In this document: positions 36,701 through 48,496 of the stretch, in pieces
How the letters are laid out: the number at the start of each line of letters is the position of its first letter
How positions within the stretch are numbered: the stretch's first letter is position 1
Source of the DNA: Sarcocystis neurona
Lineage: Eukaryota > Apicomplexa > Conoidasida > Eucoccidiorida > Sarcocystidae
NCBI GenBank assembly: GCA_000727475.1
Contig: KL647315.1
Coordinates: 7,528 to 71,527 of the forward strand
Reading direction: 5' to 3'
Length of the DNA: 64,000 nucleotides
Translations under genes and position numbers: made by a program
Notes under the pieces: generated by a model
What the model saw: the letters and a program-made list of their open reading frames with translations, nothing else
Database searches by the model: none
What the model was told of the DNA's origin: nothing

Positions 36701-37794
36701 GCGCTTTGTAGGGGATAGACCTGACCAGAGTGCACCATGTTCTGCACAGCCGCGTTTCATATCGCAAAACGTCATCTGTGATGTTGCAAGATCCTCATTG
36801 TGTAAACGTGCGTGCAATACCTTTCAGATTGTCTTACTGAACGCACGACATAGAAAGCCAGTCGTCGTTAGAGATGCAGCGCATCATAAGGACTGCTAGA
36901 ACGCACTTCCTGTCAACGGAGGAAATGCGTCGCTTGTCAAGTGCAGCACAGAAAACACAGTTACTCAAGACATGCTATTACATCTGATACTTATGCAGGT
37001 GGTGCGCTACATTCAAGGGTTGGGGAGATGTCTTACCGGCCACATAGAGTAGGTATGCCAGTTCTCTGTCGCATTTCGCAGTGCATAGAAGCAACCAGTC
37101 TTTTAGGTCGTTAGAATTCATTCGTCTCCTGAACTCCAAGGACTATGGTGTGCAAAAGAAGCTTCTTCAACGAAAGCATAAGAGTCTCGATAACTGCCAC
37201 TGTTACGAGGCGCGGTATGGCGGCGGTGTCAGCGCTTTTACCCAGCACAGATACGTAGACACCGGTGATAATTTGTAGATGACTCTCCGTTTCTGTCGCG
37301 AAAATGCTACGTTGAGCATCTTAACCTTGGTTGGCGCAAGATTCTACTTGTTTTCAGCCGTCAGGACGGCTGCGAAGCCGTAGTCGGACCTCCTACGTCA
37401 CTTAACCTTAAGAAGGTGCTCGTTTCAATAATGTTCTGCTGACTGTAGTGGGAGGTCTTACACGGAGTTCACGTCCGAACTGTAGGAGAGTCTTCGCCAG
37501 CGTATTTGTACGTAGTAGGCAAATGCTCATCTATTTATCCGGATAGAAAGAGAACCTGTAGGAGGGATGACGCGAAATACTGTCAATGGTCTTGAAAAAA
37601 GACACAGGAACATATGCACCGACGAGACATAAGATGGTTCTTGTGTCTTATGTCTCGGAGCACCACTAAAGAAACAGCAGCATTTGTTTGACCCACTCTT
37701 CGACACAACGTACGCGTAGTGGGCATACTTTTTTTTGTCTGCTTCTTCACCGCGTGACACTTAAACTAGCTCAAAATGCACACGCCGGGTGTGC

Positions 37795-38067
37795 TCATGG
37801 TTGCCATTTAATTTCGCGTTTCCCCATCGTCTTCTCTCGCACGAAGCAAGGTCGCGTCAAGGCCTTTCCTGTTTTGCTCTTTGAAGAGTCAGAAGGACGC
37901 GGACAGCATGTCAAAAAGCTGAGGTCGACAACGCAGTCAAAAAGCCCAAGCATGGCGCTGCGAGGGTCAAGAACATAGATGGACAGCTCTCTTTTCCATT
38001 TGCCCGTTACGGAGGGGATGAAAGGCCATCCAAGCGTTCTTTCCAGATGTACCCTGCGGAACACCAG
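37795..38067 (-). CDS. Candidate C2-like exon in the repeat-poor island
   Basis: A GGCATAGCAG acceptor is followed by an open minus frame of about 90 codons ending at TGA (37795). It contains KRELSIYVLDPRSAMLGLFD followed by CVVDLSFL, resembling the strand 6-8 part of a C2 domain. A plus-strand ORF with a true ATG, 37979-38488 (169 codons), overlaps it, and only one can be real. If the minus exon is right, either the C2 gene is over 13 kb long or a second C2 gene lies here. Confidence 0.25.
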   Translation of the reverse strand: MVFRRVHLERTLGWPFIPSVTGKWKRELSIYVLDPRSAMLGLFDCVVDLSFLTCCPRPSDSSKSKTGKALTRPCFVREKTMGKREIKWQP

Positions 38068-38488
38068 CTGCTATGCCGGCAGGAAGGCCCACGCAGAAGA
38101 CTCTACATTTCTTATGGTGCTCTGCGGGACACCTTGCTGCAGTCCTTTGTTCTCTTGGATCCAAGTGCCGAACAAATTCTTCGAGGGAATCGACATCGCG
38201 GGCAAGGCTACTGTTGCTCGTCAATCCCATGGGTTCAAGGAACTTGCTTTGCTGCGGTGGGACTGCATAGCTGCGGAGCGTGGCGCCTTATTCTCTGTCG
38301 CCGTCCGGAGATTATCCCACTTGAGTAATACAGGTTGTCACCCTACGTATACGGAGCCTGGACCGATGCCGCCTGTCGCACTGAATCAATCAACAAAAAT
38401 CCCTACTCTTGACCTAGCCTCCGAGTGTCGAGTTTCGGTTGGAAAAATACTACAGGCAATTTTAAAGCGGGGCACGTGGACCTCTTAA
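37979..38488 (+). CDS. Uncharacterised ORF, 169 residues
   Basis: Runs from ATG to stop with no repeats (contains FKELALLRWDCIAAERGALF). It is longer than chance would usually give in the repeat-poor island, but it has no recognisable domain and competes with the C2-like minus-strand exon over its first 90 bases. Confidence 0.25.
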   Translation: MDSSLFHLPVTEGMKGHPSVLSRCTLRNTSCYAGRKAHAEDSTFLMVLCGTPCCSPLFSWIQVPNKFFEGIDIAGKATVARQSHGFKELALLRWDCIAAERGALFSVAVRRLSHLSNTGCHPTYTEPGPMPPVALNQSTKIPTLDLASECRVSVGKILQAILKRGTWTS

Positions 38489-39938
38489 CGGATGCAAAGA
38501 TACGGAAAGCTTCGTGGAGAAAACGTCCTTTCCACGGGTGGATAAACCAGGCATGACCCAACCTTGTTTCCAGTAGAGCACTTCACACTAAAGCATTAGG
38601 CTGTTCCATGTTTCATTTTGCTGAAGACGAGAAAAGGGTATACATGCCATGTCGGCCGAAGGGAATTAAGCTGAATCTGTCTAGTTCCACGCTTCTCTCC
38701 CCAGCTGTGCACGTTAGCTGCCCTTTCACATGACTGGCCAACTGCGTCACCGCCGAAAAGTGGTAGCGGCTTGTAGGAGATGGTCTTCTTACTAATTAGA
38801 TGTATCTTTTGCAAAGTGGTCGACGGGGAGGGGAACCATAACGTAGCCTTCAAGACTATACAACACCGCCAAATATATGCATATGTGCGTCTTTAGTATC
38901 CGCACTTTTACCTAGGTTTGCCCGAGTACTTGAAGACATGGAACACACTGATATTCAGCCTCTGCCACCCACGCATCCACTCAGTGTTGTACAACCGTAA
39001 AACATGACACATTCCTCTCTACGCCGTCATAGTGTTTGTCAGGAACACGGTGGCCACACAGAAAAGGTGCTCCGCGACCAACGAGCCTAAAACTTCAGTG
39101 ACTCATAAAGGCGGTTCAAGCTACGTATAGCGTGGACGGCAACGCGGAATGCACTGGAGACTCACTCCAGGTGACTTACTTCTCACGGCTGTCATTGATG
39201 TGTGTGCAGTGATACACGAGCACATACCTGCTTTGTCATAATTAAAAGTATATACGCAGACTTCTAGGAAATCCTCCTTTGTGCTTATTCGTCTCTAGCA
39301 ACGTATACACTCGTAAAAGTAACTTTGTCGATTAACCATCACATGAAACACGTATCGCCAAACAAACTCTCTGCGCATATTCAGTCATGTCGGTACGCAA
39401 CAGTATCAGACTACATCCAGTGTGTATAACGAAATAGAACATACGTCGCGCCCTTCTAATGAATTTACTGTCTACCACTCTTGATGTAACAAAGTAGCTG
39501 CGGTATGAGACTATTAAACATTATCTAAATGCGAGCTCGATGACGGTAGACAACGCTTGTGCGTACTCGAGACTATATTCGCATGCTGTCGCATAGGTAA
39601 ACGGATGCTGAGAAGCCACTCTGTAAGGCGCGTAGTGCCGCGTAGTATCTTCCTTGTACTACAGCTCCAACCTACACGGATAACGCAATTACCAAGTGCA
39701 AGCATGCTCACTCCTGTGCACACCTAGTTACTCGTACACAGAGGCGAATTTGAACACCACCACCAATGACAGGAAGAAGGCGCAATATCACTGCACCAGT
39801 ACGTCTCTGCATTCGAAGTACACGTTTGCGTGAATACAATGGTGTCCACATATGCGTAGATGTACACTGCTGTACCAGTGTACATGTCGCAGGGGCATGA
39901 GCGTGTCTGTCACATGTACGTGTGCACACGGAGCCTGC

Positions 39939-40134
39939 GGAGATCTGCAACTACATATCTGTGTAAGTTGCCGTGGCCTTCTGCGTATGCGTCTCAGCCT
40001 CTAGACATCTCCGAGTATTAACTCAAGCTCCCCTGTGGAGATGTGCAGCCATATTTCTGTGTACGTTGCTGTGGTCTTGTGCGTATGCATTTGAGCCCCT
40101 AGACATCTCCGAGTGTAAAGTCATGTTCCCCTAC
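39939..40134 (+). repeat. 98-bp tandem duplication, diverged
   Basis: Two copies start at 39939 (GGAGATCTGCA) and 40037 (GGAGATGTGCA). Both contain CTAGACATCTCCGAGT and end near CTCCCCT/TTCCCCT. They differ at roughly one base in five, so the duplication is not recent. It marks the edge of the repeat-poor island. Confidence 0.8.
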
Positions 40135-40224
40135 ATACACGGCGACATACAACAGTGAATTCTCTGAGATACACCTGGGCACCAATGGTGCAAGAAGAGG
40201 ACACAAACGGTCTTCTCCCGTTGC

Positions 40225-40665
40225 ATGTATACCTCTCCGTGCACGCGTCAATCAAAAGACTTTAGTGGAAGAGTGGTCTGTATGCAGACTGCGAAGTGCG
40301 TCTACGCACGCGAGCATACAGAGTATGCCTCTCCCGAGTTTATCCGCGCCTACAAACCCCTACCGAGAGGCCCAGCTGGTCGTTCAGAGGTACCTGGAAG
40401 GCTTGCGTGTGCACGCGTCTCTATGCGGGCCTATGTTCCGGATCCATGTGCGGTCCTCCACACACACGAACGGTTGTGCACCATTATAGCTACGTTTAGC
40501 GTAAGTTGTTGCATCTCACACAATGAGTTTGCATTTACGTGTGCAATATGTTTCTGCTACGTGTGTCTCCTTGAGTGTATACACGAGCATACAGCTGCGT
40601 CGTGTTGTCCTCTTTATCATGACCTGAAGTACAGAGGGTTTCGGTGTGGCAGCCCTCTCAGCTAA
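40225..40665 (+). CDS. Possible coding segment, unrecognised
   Basis: Two overlapping plus frames of 146 codons (40225-40665) and 74 codons (40265-40489, contains PYREAQLVVQRYLEGLRVHA) are open. The second reads more like protein. There is no ATG or splice support that fixes either, and no family is recognised. Confidence 0.2.
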   Translation: MYTSPCTRQSKDFSGRVVCMQTAKCVYAREHTEYASPEFIRAYKPLPRGPAGRSEVPGRLACARVSMRAYVPDPCAVLHTHERLCTIIATFSVSCCISHNEFAFTCAICFCYVCLLECIHEHTAASCCPLYHDLKYRGFRCGSPLS

Positions 40666-40986
40666 GTGGGTCTACTGACTCGTAGCGCATTCATCATCGG
40701 CTACTACTACTGACTGTTAAGTACCTGTCGCAAATGCGTGCACAGATGTGTACACGGGCGTTCGGTAGCGTTTGGGGCAGTGAAGGTGTTGGACGCAACC
40801 CGCCTTTTTGTAGTGCTGCGTTCACACGCACTTTTCTGCCTGCCGCACCAGTCCTTGATGCAGAACGGATGCTCTTCCCATACAGGTCAGAATGTGTTTA
40901 CCTATCATCGTGCAGTATGCGTCCCACAAACATGCGTGCTGCTGCGCCTTTTCACCATTACGGCCTGCGGCTTTCGCTTGCGTGTT

Positions 40987-41079
40987 CTTCAGAGAGTAGC
41001 GATATGAATGTTGCACACTTTTCAGTCAGCTGTCTTCAGAGAGTAGCGATATGAATGTTGCACACTTTTCAGTCAGCTG
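40987..41079 (+). repeat. 47-bp perfect tandem duplication
   Basis: CTTCAGAGAGTAGCGATATG and the following 27 bases are repeated exactly, the second copy starting at 41034. Perfect identity means it is young, or it could be an assembly artefact at a repeat. It does not encode a recognised product. Confidence 0.9.
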
Positions 41080-41562
41080 CACGCGTACGTCAATCCCACT
41101 CGTTTCTAAAGATGACGCTTCAGCGTGAGTAAATGTGTAGAAAGAGAAAGGGCGAGATGCATATTAGTGTAAGTAGGTACAGGATGTAGATACTTTCACT
41201 GCGAGCCGCCTGTATCCGCAGTAGAGGCGCCAGAACCAGCACGACACAAACCACCAGCGGCAGTACAAGCGGTTCGGTCGCCTTCAGGGCGTGGAGCAGC
41301 ACTACTCATCTGGCAGCTGCTCACGCTAAGGATTTCGTGCTGGCTCAGAAAACCCTGAAGCTGCTCCGTATGAATCGTCGTCATTTCTCACCACACACAC
41401 AGTAGATGTGAACTGCATCAGTGCTGTCTCCTATTTCGAAGTTCTTCGGACCGCCGGGTCGACCGCAGCGCGCAGTTCACAGCGATTCAGCAGATTACTT
41501 CACCAGCAACGCGAACGCCCACCCGCCTGCCGGAGTGACACGTTCTTGTCACTCCACCCGTT

Positions 41563-42363
41563 GTGCACACTTCTGTAGCTGGTGGCCCAATGTTGCAGTC
41601 CGCAAGAGGGCCCACGCCTCAGCTGCCATCATACGCACTACGGAATACAACTGCTGGTCAGGGTGCCGCCGTTGGGAAGCTCTCTTTGGAGTATGGCCTG
41701 CCGCTCGTCAGCGTCCTGGACACCAATCTCCCGGCGTCTGTATTACTGGAATACTGCACTAATACCTACCTCCACTTTGCTTGGTGATGAATGCTGTGGT
41801 GTGCTGCATCCACCGTGCGTACTTTGGTTTGGGCGCTCGTGGATCACTGCCAGGAGCTGAATTCCTACGTATCTTCCGGGCTGTGTGGTCGGGTGCGCTA
41901 CCGCTACAATCACGAAACGACAGTATCGCTGGAACAGCAGCAGTTTACTGTTGCTAGTACCCCGTCTCCCTATCCTGCTCCTCGTCTGCTGGTGGAGGCG
42001 CTCCTGTAGAATCACCCATGTCGGCCTGCGCGCGGTAATTACCGCCTACGCAGTGGATGCACGTAGAAGCCAGCAATCCGTGTAGACGGGACACGAGTGA
42101 CAGCACGAGCAGCAGAGGGTCACGTAGTCGCGCGGCTTCGTCAGCGCTGTGTACAGGCTATATTCCGCTTTGCCCTTCTGCGACTGCCACCGTGTTGGCA
42201 ACACACTTTCTACGGCCGTCCCGTTGTAAACCTCCAGGGGTACTTTCCTACATAGATATACAGGGTATCTTACGATGTGTGACGAGGCCTTTGCCAAGGT
42301 CTGTGCTAGCCCCAAGGTTTCGTAACAATTGTGGGGTGTTAGAGCTGCCCGTAGACCAGCCAC
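41563..42363. CDS. Conflicting coding-like segments on both strands
   Basis: The plus strand has 41563-41787 (contains GKLSLEYGLPLVSVLDTNLP) and, in the same frame after a single stop, 41791-42009 (contains ALVDHCQELNSYVSSGLCGR). The minus strand has 42046-42363 (contains HIVRYPVYLCRKVPLEVYNG), and a hydrophobic segment near 41150-41290 (contains VLPLVVCVVLVLAPLL). A minus-strand secreted or membrane protein with an ectodomain at 42.0-42.4 kb and a C-terminal hydrophobic tail at 41.2 kb is conceivable. So is a plus-strand gene. I could not phase either chain. Confidence 0.22.
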
Positions 42364-43272
42364 TTTCTTCCATCATTGCGATATTCAGCATCGTCGGATA
42401 TACACTGATCTACCATTTCACCAGCCCTTCCTCTTTTTTGCCCTCTTCCCTGGCGCCGCCCTGCCGCAACCCCGCGCAAGGGGCACCACAATGACTAACT
42501 ACTACATCTAATTGTTGTTGGTGCTGCCGCCCCTTGCTGCTGGTGTTGGTTGTTAGAATTCGGTAGCGTCTGGGGGCCGTGTTGCGCACGGATATACGCA
42601 GCACGGGGGACCCAGTCGACCGAGAAACCCGCTTCACCAGGGGCAGCCAAAGCAGCCTCCCGAGCAGCAGCGGCCGAACAGCTGCACCGACAGCAGTTGG
42701 ATGGGCAAAACTGCGCGCGGCCCCGAAGCATTACCGGAGGCTGCTTACCAACACCAGGAGCCCGCTTCACCCCCTCTGATTCTGGTGGTGTTGTGCTGCT
42801 GCCTATTACGCAGGTTTTTCTTACGTGCCCCTGTGTGTGTTTTCGAGGAATGGTAGAGTCGTGAAAGTGATTTACAGTGGAGATGATTGAAAACACACTT
42901 ACATGGGACGTACAGCCGTTCTTCTGTGCCTACTGGTACGGAGCACACGTTTGTGCCACGCTGTAGCGGCGCGTCATCTTCATTCCCTTGTGCCACCGAG
43001 TAGCACAGGTTTATGCATCAAAGCAGCTGACCCCCTGCTTTCCCAAACTGCTCCCCCTTAGCACACGTTTCTGGGTCACAAGAGGAATAACGTAACCTAC
43101 CGTCCTGGCGTAGCTTGACGCGGCGTAGCAACAACGGCAGCGACGGAGCCCACCTTGTACTGTCGCGCTGTCACCGGCCAGGAAGGACTGCCGTCCAACA
43201 GTGTCACCAGGTGAGCGACTGACCCTGTAGCAGCAGTTGCTGGGAATTTCGTGTGTGTGCTGGTGTGTGCAG

Positions 43273-43480
43273 GGGAAGGATGAACTTCAAAATATATGGG
43301 GGACAGATGTATGCATCCGCACAAGCGCGTGTGTCGTCTGCGCTGTTGTTGCAGCTCTCTTCCGACCAGATGCGTACCCACCCGGAGTTTACCAAGGTGC
43401 ACTACAGCATGTCCGTGATTCATACTGGGTCTCCAGCGCGGGAGACAGCCCCTGGTTGTTCCAGTGTTTTTCTGCCTTAA
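43273..43480 (+). CDS. Candidate terminal exon, unrecognised
   Basis: A GCTGGTGTGTGCAG acceptor is followed by 68 open codons and TAA at 43478. The peptide is non-repetitive (contains RMNFKIYGGQMYASAQARVS and THPEFTKVHYSMSVIHTG). The opposite strand is open in two frames over part of it. No family is recognised. Upstream exons were not found. Confidence 0.3.
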
Positions 43481-44468
43481 TGTATTTCTCCGTGGGACAC
43501 GGTGTGCAGTCGAATACAGGGAACTGCGAGAACTGCTCGTATTGATGTGGCTGAGAGCGTGAAAGACGCGTTTAGTTCGGAGGCTTACCCCCTGTGCAGC
43601 GATGTAACCAGATGACGCGAAATTGCCCTACTGTTGTTCTTCCGGATGATCCGTGTATGATACCAAACGTCCTGCTCTGCACGCATTGAGGTGAGTGCCT
43701 TCGCGTACCACGGGTCATTGGTGCTCCGCGATGTGTGGACAGTGAGGCTGCCGTGTGTTTCTTGTCTGTGTTCGACTCTTGTAGCGGGCAAGGACAGGAC
43801 GGGCCCCACTGACTGCGAATATATCGTGGGCGCCGCTGCAAGGGCTTCAGACGGGATAGGAAGGGGCCTGTAGGATCTAACCTGGTAAATAAGGGGCCGA
43901 CGGTAGCCGGACAGATCACGCAGCACGAATAGCAACACACCAGTGTGACCAACAACAGCTACGGAGGAACGCGGTTGTGACCCGCGCGTTGCAGGAGAGT
44001 AGCAGGTACTACCGCATCGCTGAGAGGAGGTGCCCTCGGGTGTTGAGAGAGACTCGACAGCCCACGGGAGCACGAAGAATGGGTGTGCGCGGACCTCTAC
44101 GGGGTTTGCCACACCTGTTGGTCCTCGTCGTGCTTGTACGCGTCGACCTGCTCGTGCTTCTCTAGTGGTTTGCGGGCTATTGTTGGATTGCGTCCCCGGC
44201 ATTCTCCGCCTATTCCCTGATGCCGTCAGTTCACGGCTCCCCGTGTTTTGGCGCGTTGCTTGCGTGTTCTTCTTGTGCAGTAGCAGCATCTGCAGGTACG
44301 GAGCTGCACCAGCGTTGTAGTCGCGCAGGTTAGCCGGTGTGTTGCATCTACAGCTGCTGCGCTGTGTTGCGGCCGCCATTCCCCGAAGGTGGCAGTAGTA
44401 CTGTCCGTGCGTCTCGGTCAGGGATGGCGCTGTAGCAGCAGCTGATCGCCCGTGTCCACGAGAAGCGT

Positions 44469-45263
44469 GTGTGTGTGTGTGTACGTGTGTGTACGGCGCC
44501 ATCTTCGGCAAAGAGGCGCCGCAACAGCGAGAGTCTTTGTAAAACGTGCTTTCCTGCTTCCACGTTGCAGCTGCACTGGTTATACCACAATCGAACACCA
44601 CAGGAAGACTGCCATTTCTGTTGTGGGGCGCGGTGCCGCTTTCTCATCATCGGGATATCGGGTGCACGGACCGGGTACGGAGGAGTTCTCCGGCCTGGTT
44701 CCCGAAGCAGCAGCTGCTACAAGCTTCACTCCTGCTGTACTTTTGCTCGCTTCTGCAGCAGAAGGGAAGGCATCAGTTTACGGGGCCTTTCCTGTTTTGC
44801 TTGTTTTCAGCCAGAGCTGCGTTGGTGCTGGGCAGCAGGAGTTCTGTTTCTGCGGTTGCTGCGGGCTGCCGCAATCGCGGGTGCTGCTTCCGCGCTGCTG
44901 TTTCTTCTTGGTCGAGGCGACGGCCCCACGAACTTCATTACCTCCACCCGAAATCCGTTGTTTCCTGCCGTATACGAGGAGAAAAGAGACACAAACGTCC
45001 ATAGCCATAGTAGTCAACTCCTAGTGAGTTTCTGTGTCGACATCTCCGCCCTTTTTCTCCCTCGGAATTGTCCTTCCTGCGCGCCAGGACGGCTTCCGCC
45101 GGCTGATAGAGACGCCTACTGCTGCCGCTCTTGCTGCTGCGCTGCTGCTATTGCTGCTTGTGTTGCTGATGCGATGCTGCTATTGGTACCGCTATTGTAC
45201 CGCTACTTCTGCGACACAGCTGCAGCACTACGACACACGATGTGCCGTTGCTGCATCGCATAG
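44469..45263 (+). other. 264-codon open frame in CTG-rich DNA, probably not a gene
   Basis: A plus frame with many Cys, Leu and Arg residues spans this interval, starting in a (TG)n run at 44467-44482 and using CTG/TGC triplets heavily. The minus strand holds CAG-class codons here and shorter Gln/Arg-rich frames. Given that protein-coding CAG polarity is the rule in the one well-supported gene with triplet tracts, a minus-strand gene is the likelier cause. Nothing is assigned. Confidence 0.3.
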
Positions 45264-46611
45264 TGGTACGTACGGTTGCGGCAGCGAATAGCAGCCCCTC
45301 TCGATCGACGTACGGGAGCACCAGCACCACCAGATCACCGTCATAGTACGACGCCGGACTACAGCAGTTGCTGCCTTACTGTATACTGTGGCAGTCCCGA
45401 ACCAGCAGCAACAGGAACGAACAAGCAGCGAAGGATTCGCGCGCATCATCCTTTTGCAGAGCTGCCTCGTTGCTACCGATGGCAGTGGGGCCTAAAACGC
45501 TTGTCTGTTGTGGCAGAACAGTAGGGAGCAGGAGAAGCGTACAGCAGCTCCGAAGATGGGAGGTGCTTTTATGTCGTTTTTCCGTTCTACGTGGTCGCGG
45601 GTCCGCTCATGGCAGCGGCAGCAGCAGTTGCTGTGTGTAGTGTGTGCTGAAGTATAGTCCTCCCACCCTGTGCTGCTGATTCAGCTGCTGCTGGGGTGTT
45701 GCGCGCTCCAGAGCTGCCGAGGGGCAGTACCGGATGGCCCCGGCGTCGCGACCGCAGCAACGGTGCGGGCTTTCCTTAAAGTACAGTAGCAGCATACCCC
45801 GTCGTCGCCGCTCCCCTTTTGTGGAGGATACGCTGGTCTCGCAGGAGGCGGAGCTGGAGCTGGAACAGCACTCGGTTCGAGTACCACGGGCAGCAAAGAA
45901 CAGGTCGTGTGGTAGTTACGTGCGCTGTCACAGTCAGCCTGTTCCCTCCCACTTCCTCCCCCCTTTCGGCTCTTGCTGGTGTGGCCTGGTTCCGCCTCGT
46001 CGCTGCCGCCGGAACTGCTACGGGTTCCGTCGTTTTGCTGCGGGACCCGCGACTACACTTTGAAGAGAGCAGCCGCGGCAACTGCAGCAGCACTACCAGT
46101 AGTAGCTCGCTCTTCGTTGTCGGCTTCCTGTTCGATTGAGACGCCACCAGCGTAGCCGCCACCCTCTCCTTTTCCCTTCAGGGTCTCTCTCCTTGGACAT
46201 CACCCACCACGCTTGTCTTCTGAGCGCTGTGGAACACATTGGCCACCGCAGTACCATCTCGTGTCGCTGTGCAGCAGCAGCACACTACCCGCAGCAGCTG
46301 CGCTTTTCAGGGCTCCGCCGCAGCAGCAGAAGACCAGTGGCTCCGCTAAGCCTCTCAGCTCGTATGCAGCGTTGGTTTCTACGGCTGCTGCTGCTGCTAT
46401 TCCTGTAGTACCACTTCTCCTCCTCCATCGCCACTGTGATGCTGCAGGCGACGCCGCTACACCAAGTGCGAGAAAGCAGATACAGCACCAAGAGGAGCAC
46501 CGTCTAGCGACGACGCCGTGCGCTTTCGGTGCTAGAGAGAACTGCGCGCCGCTGTCAGCATTGCCGCCCCTCGTACCGTCGCCCTCGCCGCCACTCGCTC
46601 TGCTGCTGTCA

Positions 46612-47208
46612 CTACGTGGTCCTGAGCCTCCTCTTCTTCCTCCTCGTTGTTGTTCGGTTGCCTTTTGGCTTACGAGTACACTGTCGTCGCTGGAGCTGCT
46701 GCTGCTGCTGCTGTTTGGCTGCCGCCGCCACTGCTGCTGCTCTGTTGCCCCCCCTGCGCGCTTCTGCTTTTCGTTGTGTCCGTCCTGCTGCTCTCGAGCA
46801 GCTCCTACCTCGCCTCCCCTCTTCCTCCTCTAATAACTGCTCCCCCTCCCAGCCAAAACGACGCTTAGCTGCGGCTGCTGTTCCTCCTGCCGCCGCTGCC
46901 CTCCGGCTGTCGCCGCTGCTCCCCCTGCTGCCGCCGCCGCCGCAGCTGGAGCTGGAGCTTCTGCTTGTGGTGCTCCTCCTGCCTCTGTTGGTGGACGTTG
47001 TCCCGGCAAGTCCTCTTTCCCACCACCTACCTACCTGCGCGTGGGCTTCTCCTGCTGCTGCACTTTGCTGGGGTGCTCCTAGGGTCGGTGCAGCGGTGCT
47101 TCCCTGCGGCTGCTGTCGCTGTTGCTTCTGTGGCGGCGCTGAATTTGCTGGCGCTGCAACAGCTACTGTGAGTGCTCTGCTAGGTTCTGCCGAGGCGGCC
47201 CGTACCAT
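46612..47208 (-). CDS. Ala/Gln/Arg/Ser-rich low-complexity ORF
   Basis: A 198-codon minus frame starts with a true ATG at 47208 (MVRAASAEPSRALTVAVAAP) and carries CAG-class homopolymers, including QQQQQQ near its end, with a short complex segment (AKRRFGWEGEQLLEEEEGRR). It may be a gene or an exon of one; the plus strand has Leu/Cys/Pro frames of 206-238 codons that are its shadows. The product is unknown. Confidence 0.35.
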   Translation of the reverse strand: MVRAASAEPSRALTVAVAAPANSAPPQKQQRQQPQGSTAAPTLGAPQQSAAAGEAHAQVGRWWERGLAGTTSTNRGRRSTTSRSSSSSCGGGGSRGSSGDSRRAAAAGGTAAAAKRRFGWEGEQLLEEEEGRRGRSCSRAAGRTQRKAEARRGGNRAAAVAAAAKQQQQQQLQRRQCTRKPKGNRTTTRRKKRRLRTT

Positions 47209-47249
47209 CGCTATGCCCCGCGGTATTGCGAGTTGTCTCGATTAGGCGC

Positions 47250-48490
47250 GTGTGTTGCCCTCGTCGTCGCTTTGCGTTCGCTGCAGTGCGGTCCCAGCGT
47301 AGCGGCGAAGCAGTATCAGCAGTGCCGCCGTCCTGCGTCGGCGCTACTAAGAAACAGGAAGAGGACCGCCAGTAACAGCAGCAGCAGTGACAGTTGGAGG
47401 AGGCACGGCCGCGGAGCTTCTTTTTTTCCCCTGTATTAGGGCTGCGGCACCGTTGAGCAACGCGGAAAAAACGAGAGGAACGGGAAGGAGTACACTTCCT
47501 GGGTGTCGCCCACTGCTTTTTGTTGCAGGACCGCCAGCAACCGTCTCAGGAGTTGCAGTAGCAGTAGGAAGAAGAGTAGTAGTAAGAGTAGCGTCGTGTG
47601 CCTAGTCGGAGTCGTAGAGGATTGGCGCACTCGTTTCAGCCAAAGAGAACAGAGAAGACGCGGTGTTCGAAGGGGGCACGCAGAGGAGCCTCAGACTCAA
47701 GCCGCGACGAGAGAAGCGCAGCTTTCACTTTCCGAGGAAGGGGGTAACAAGGAGAAACATCAGCAACAGGGCAGCGTCATCGCTCCTGCCTGGCGACTCG
47801 CGCGTCCGCAGCCCACTCCACAGAATCTACTGCCTTGCAGTACAGTAGGCGCAGCGCCACAGCACCGGAGGCGACCCCCTGCTTCTGAGACGTGCTCGTA
47901 TCTTGCGGTGAACCGACGGGTATCTGTTATCACGTAGCAACAAGTCAACTCCCCGCAATACGGCAAGTTACTTCAGCTGCGTAGATGCCTCTGGTCTCCT
48001 GGCTGCGGGTCCTGCGGGCGAGTCCTGCTTTGCTGCCTTACTCCACGACCCTTGTGCAACAGCTGCTGAAGCAGGCCGCAGCTGAAGGCAGTGCCTGCTG
48101 CTCCGTGGGTGAAGAAGAAGAACAAAAGGCTGCGCTGCTTCTTTGCAAGGCGGCTACTGTTGCGACAGCAGGTCTGTACACCACGGCGTAGCAGTAGGGG
48201 CAACAGCAGCCCACCAGCCGCAGTTGGGACTACACCGGCAGCGTGTAAGGGGAAGTGCGCAGCAGCGCAGCAACACATAGTCGTGTAGCGGAAGTAACAA
48301 CACGAGGTTGTTCTCACTTCCGCTTCATATTTTTTGTGGGCTGGTTCGGCAGCCGATCGCTCTGCAGCAGGACAGGAGTCCCCTACAACGCAGCAGCAGC
48401 AGCAGCAACCGCGTTTGCGTAGATGTGCGAGGCGACAGAAGTGGCGACGTTTATGGAGCGAAGGAGCCCAGCGGCGTGCTTGGGTGTGCG
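47250..48490. other. Mixed-polarity triplet DNA, gene content unresolved
   Basis: Short CAG and CTG tracts alternate. Plus frames at 47503-47937 (144 codons) and minus frames at 47973-48317 are open but carry no complex conserved-looking segment. No call is made. Confidence 0.4.
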
Positions 48491-48496
48491 AACGGC

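Larger units (their letters stand above)
32000..39930. other. Repeat-poor island
   Basis: For about 8 kb there is no triplet tract, no (TA)n run of note and no minisatellite, in sharp contrast to both sides. Open frames are short (mostly under 100 codons) on all six frames. Coccidian chromosomes, notably E. tenella chromosome 1, are known to alternate repeat-poor and feature-rich segments; this fits that pattern. Only weak exons, listed separately, can be proposed inside it. Confidence 0.7.

Noticed and set aside
41120..43480. Eimeria surface antigen (SAG) gene cluster
   Set aside because: Some segments have Cys and a hydrophobic tail, but no signal peptide, Cys spacing or exon set typical of that family could be assembled.
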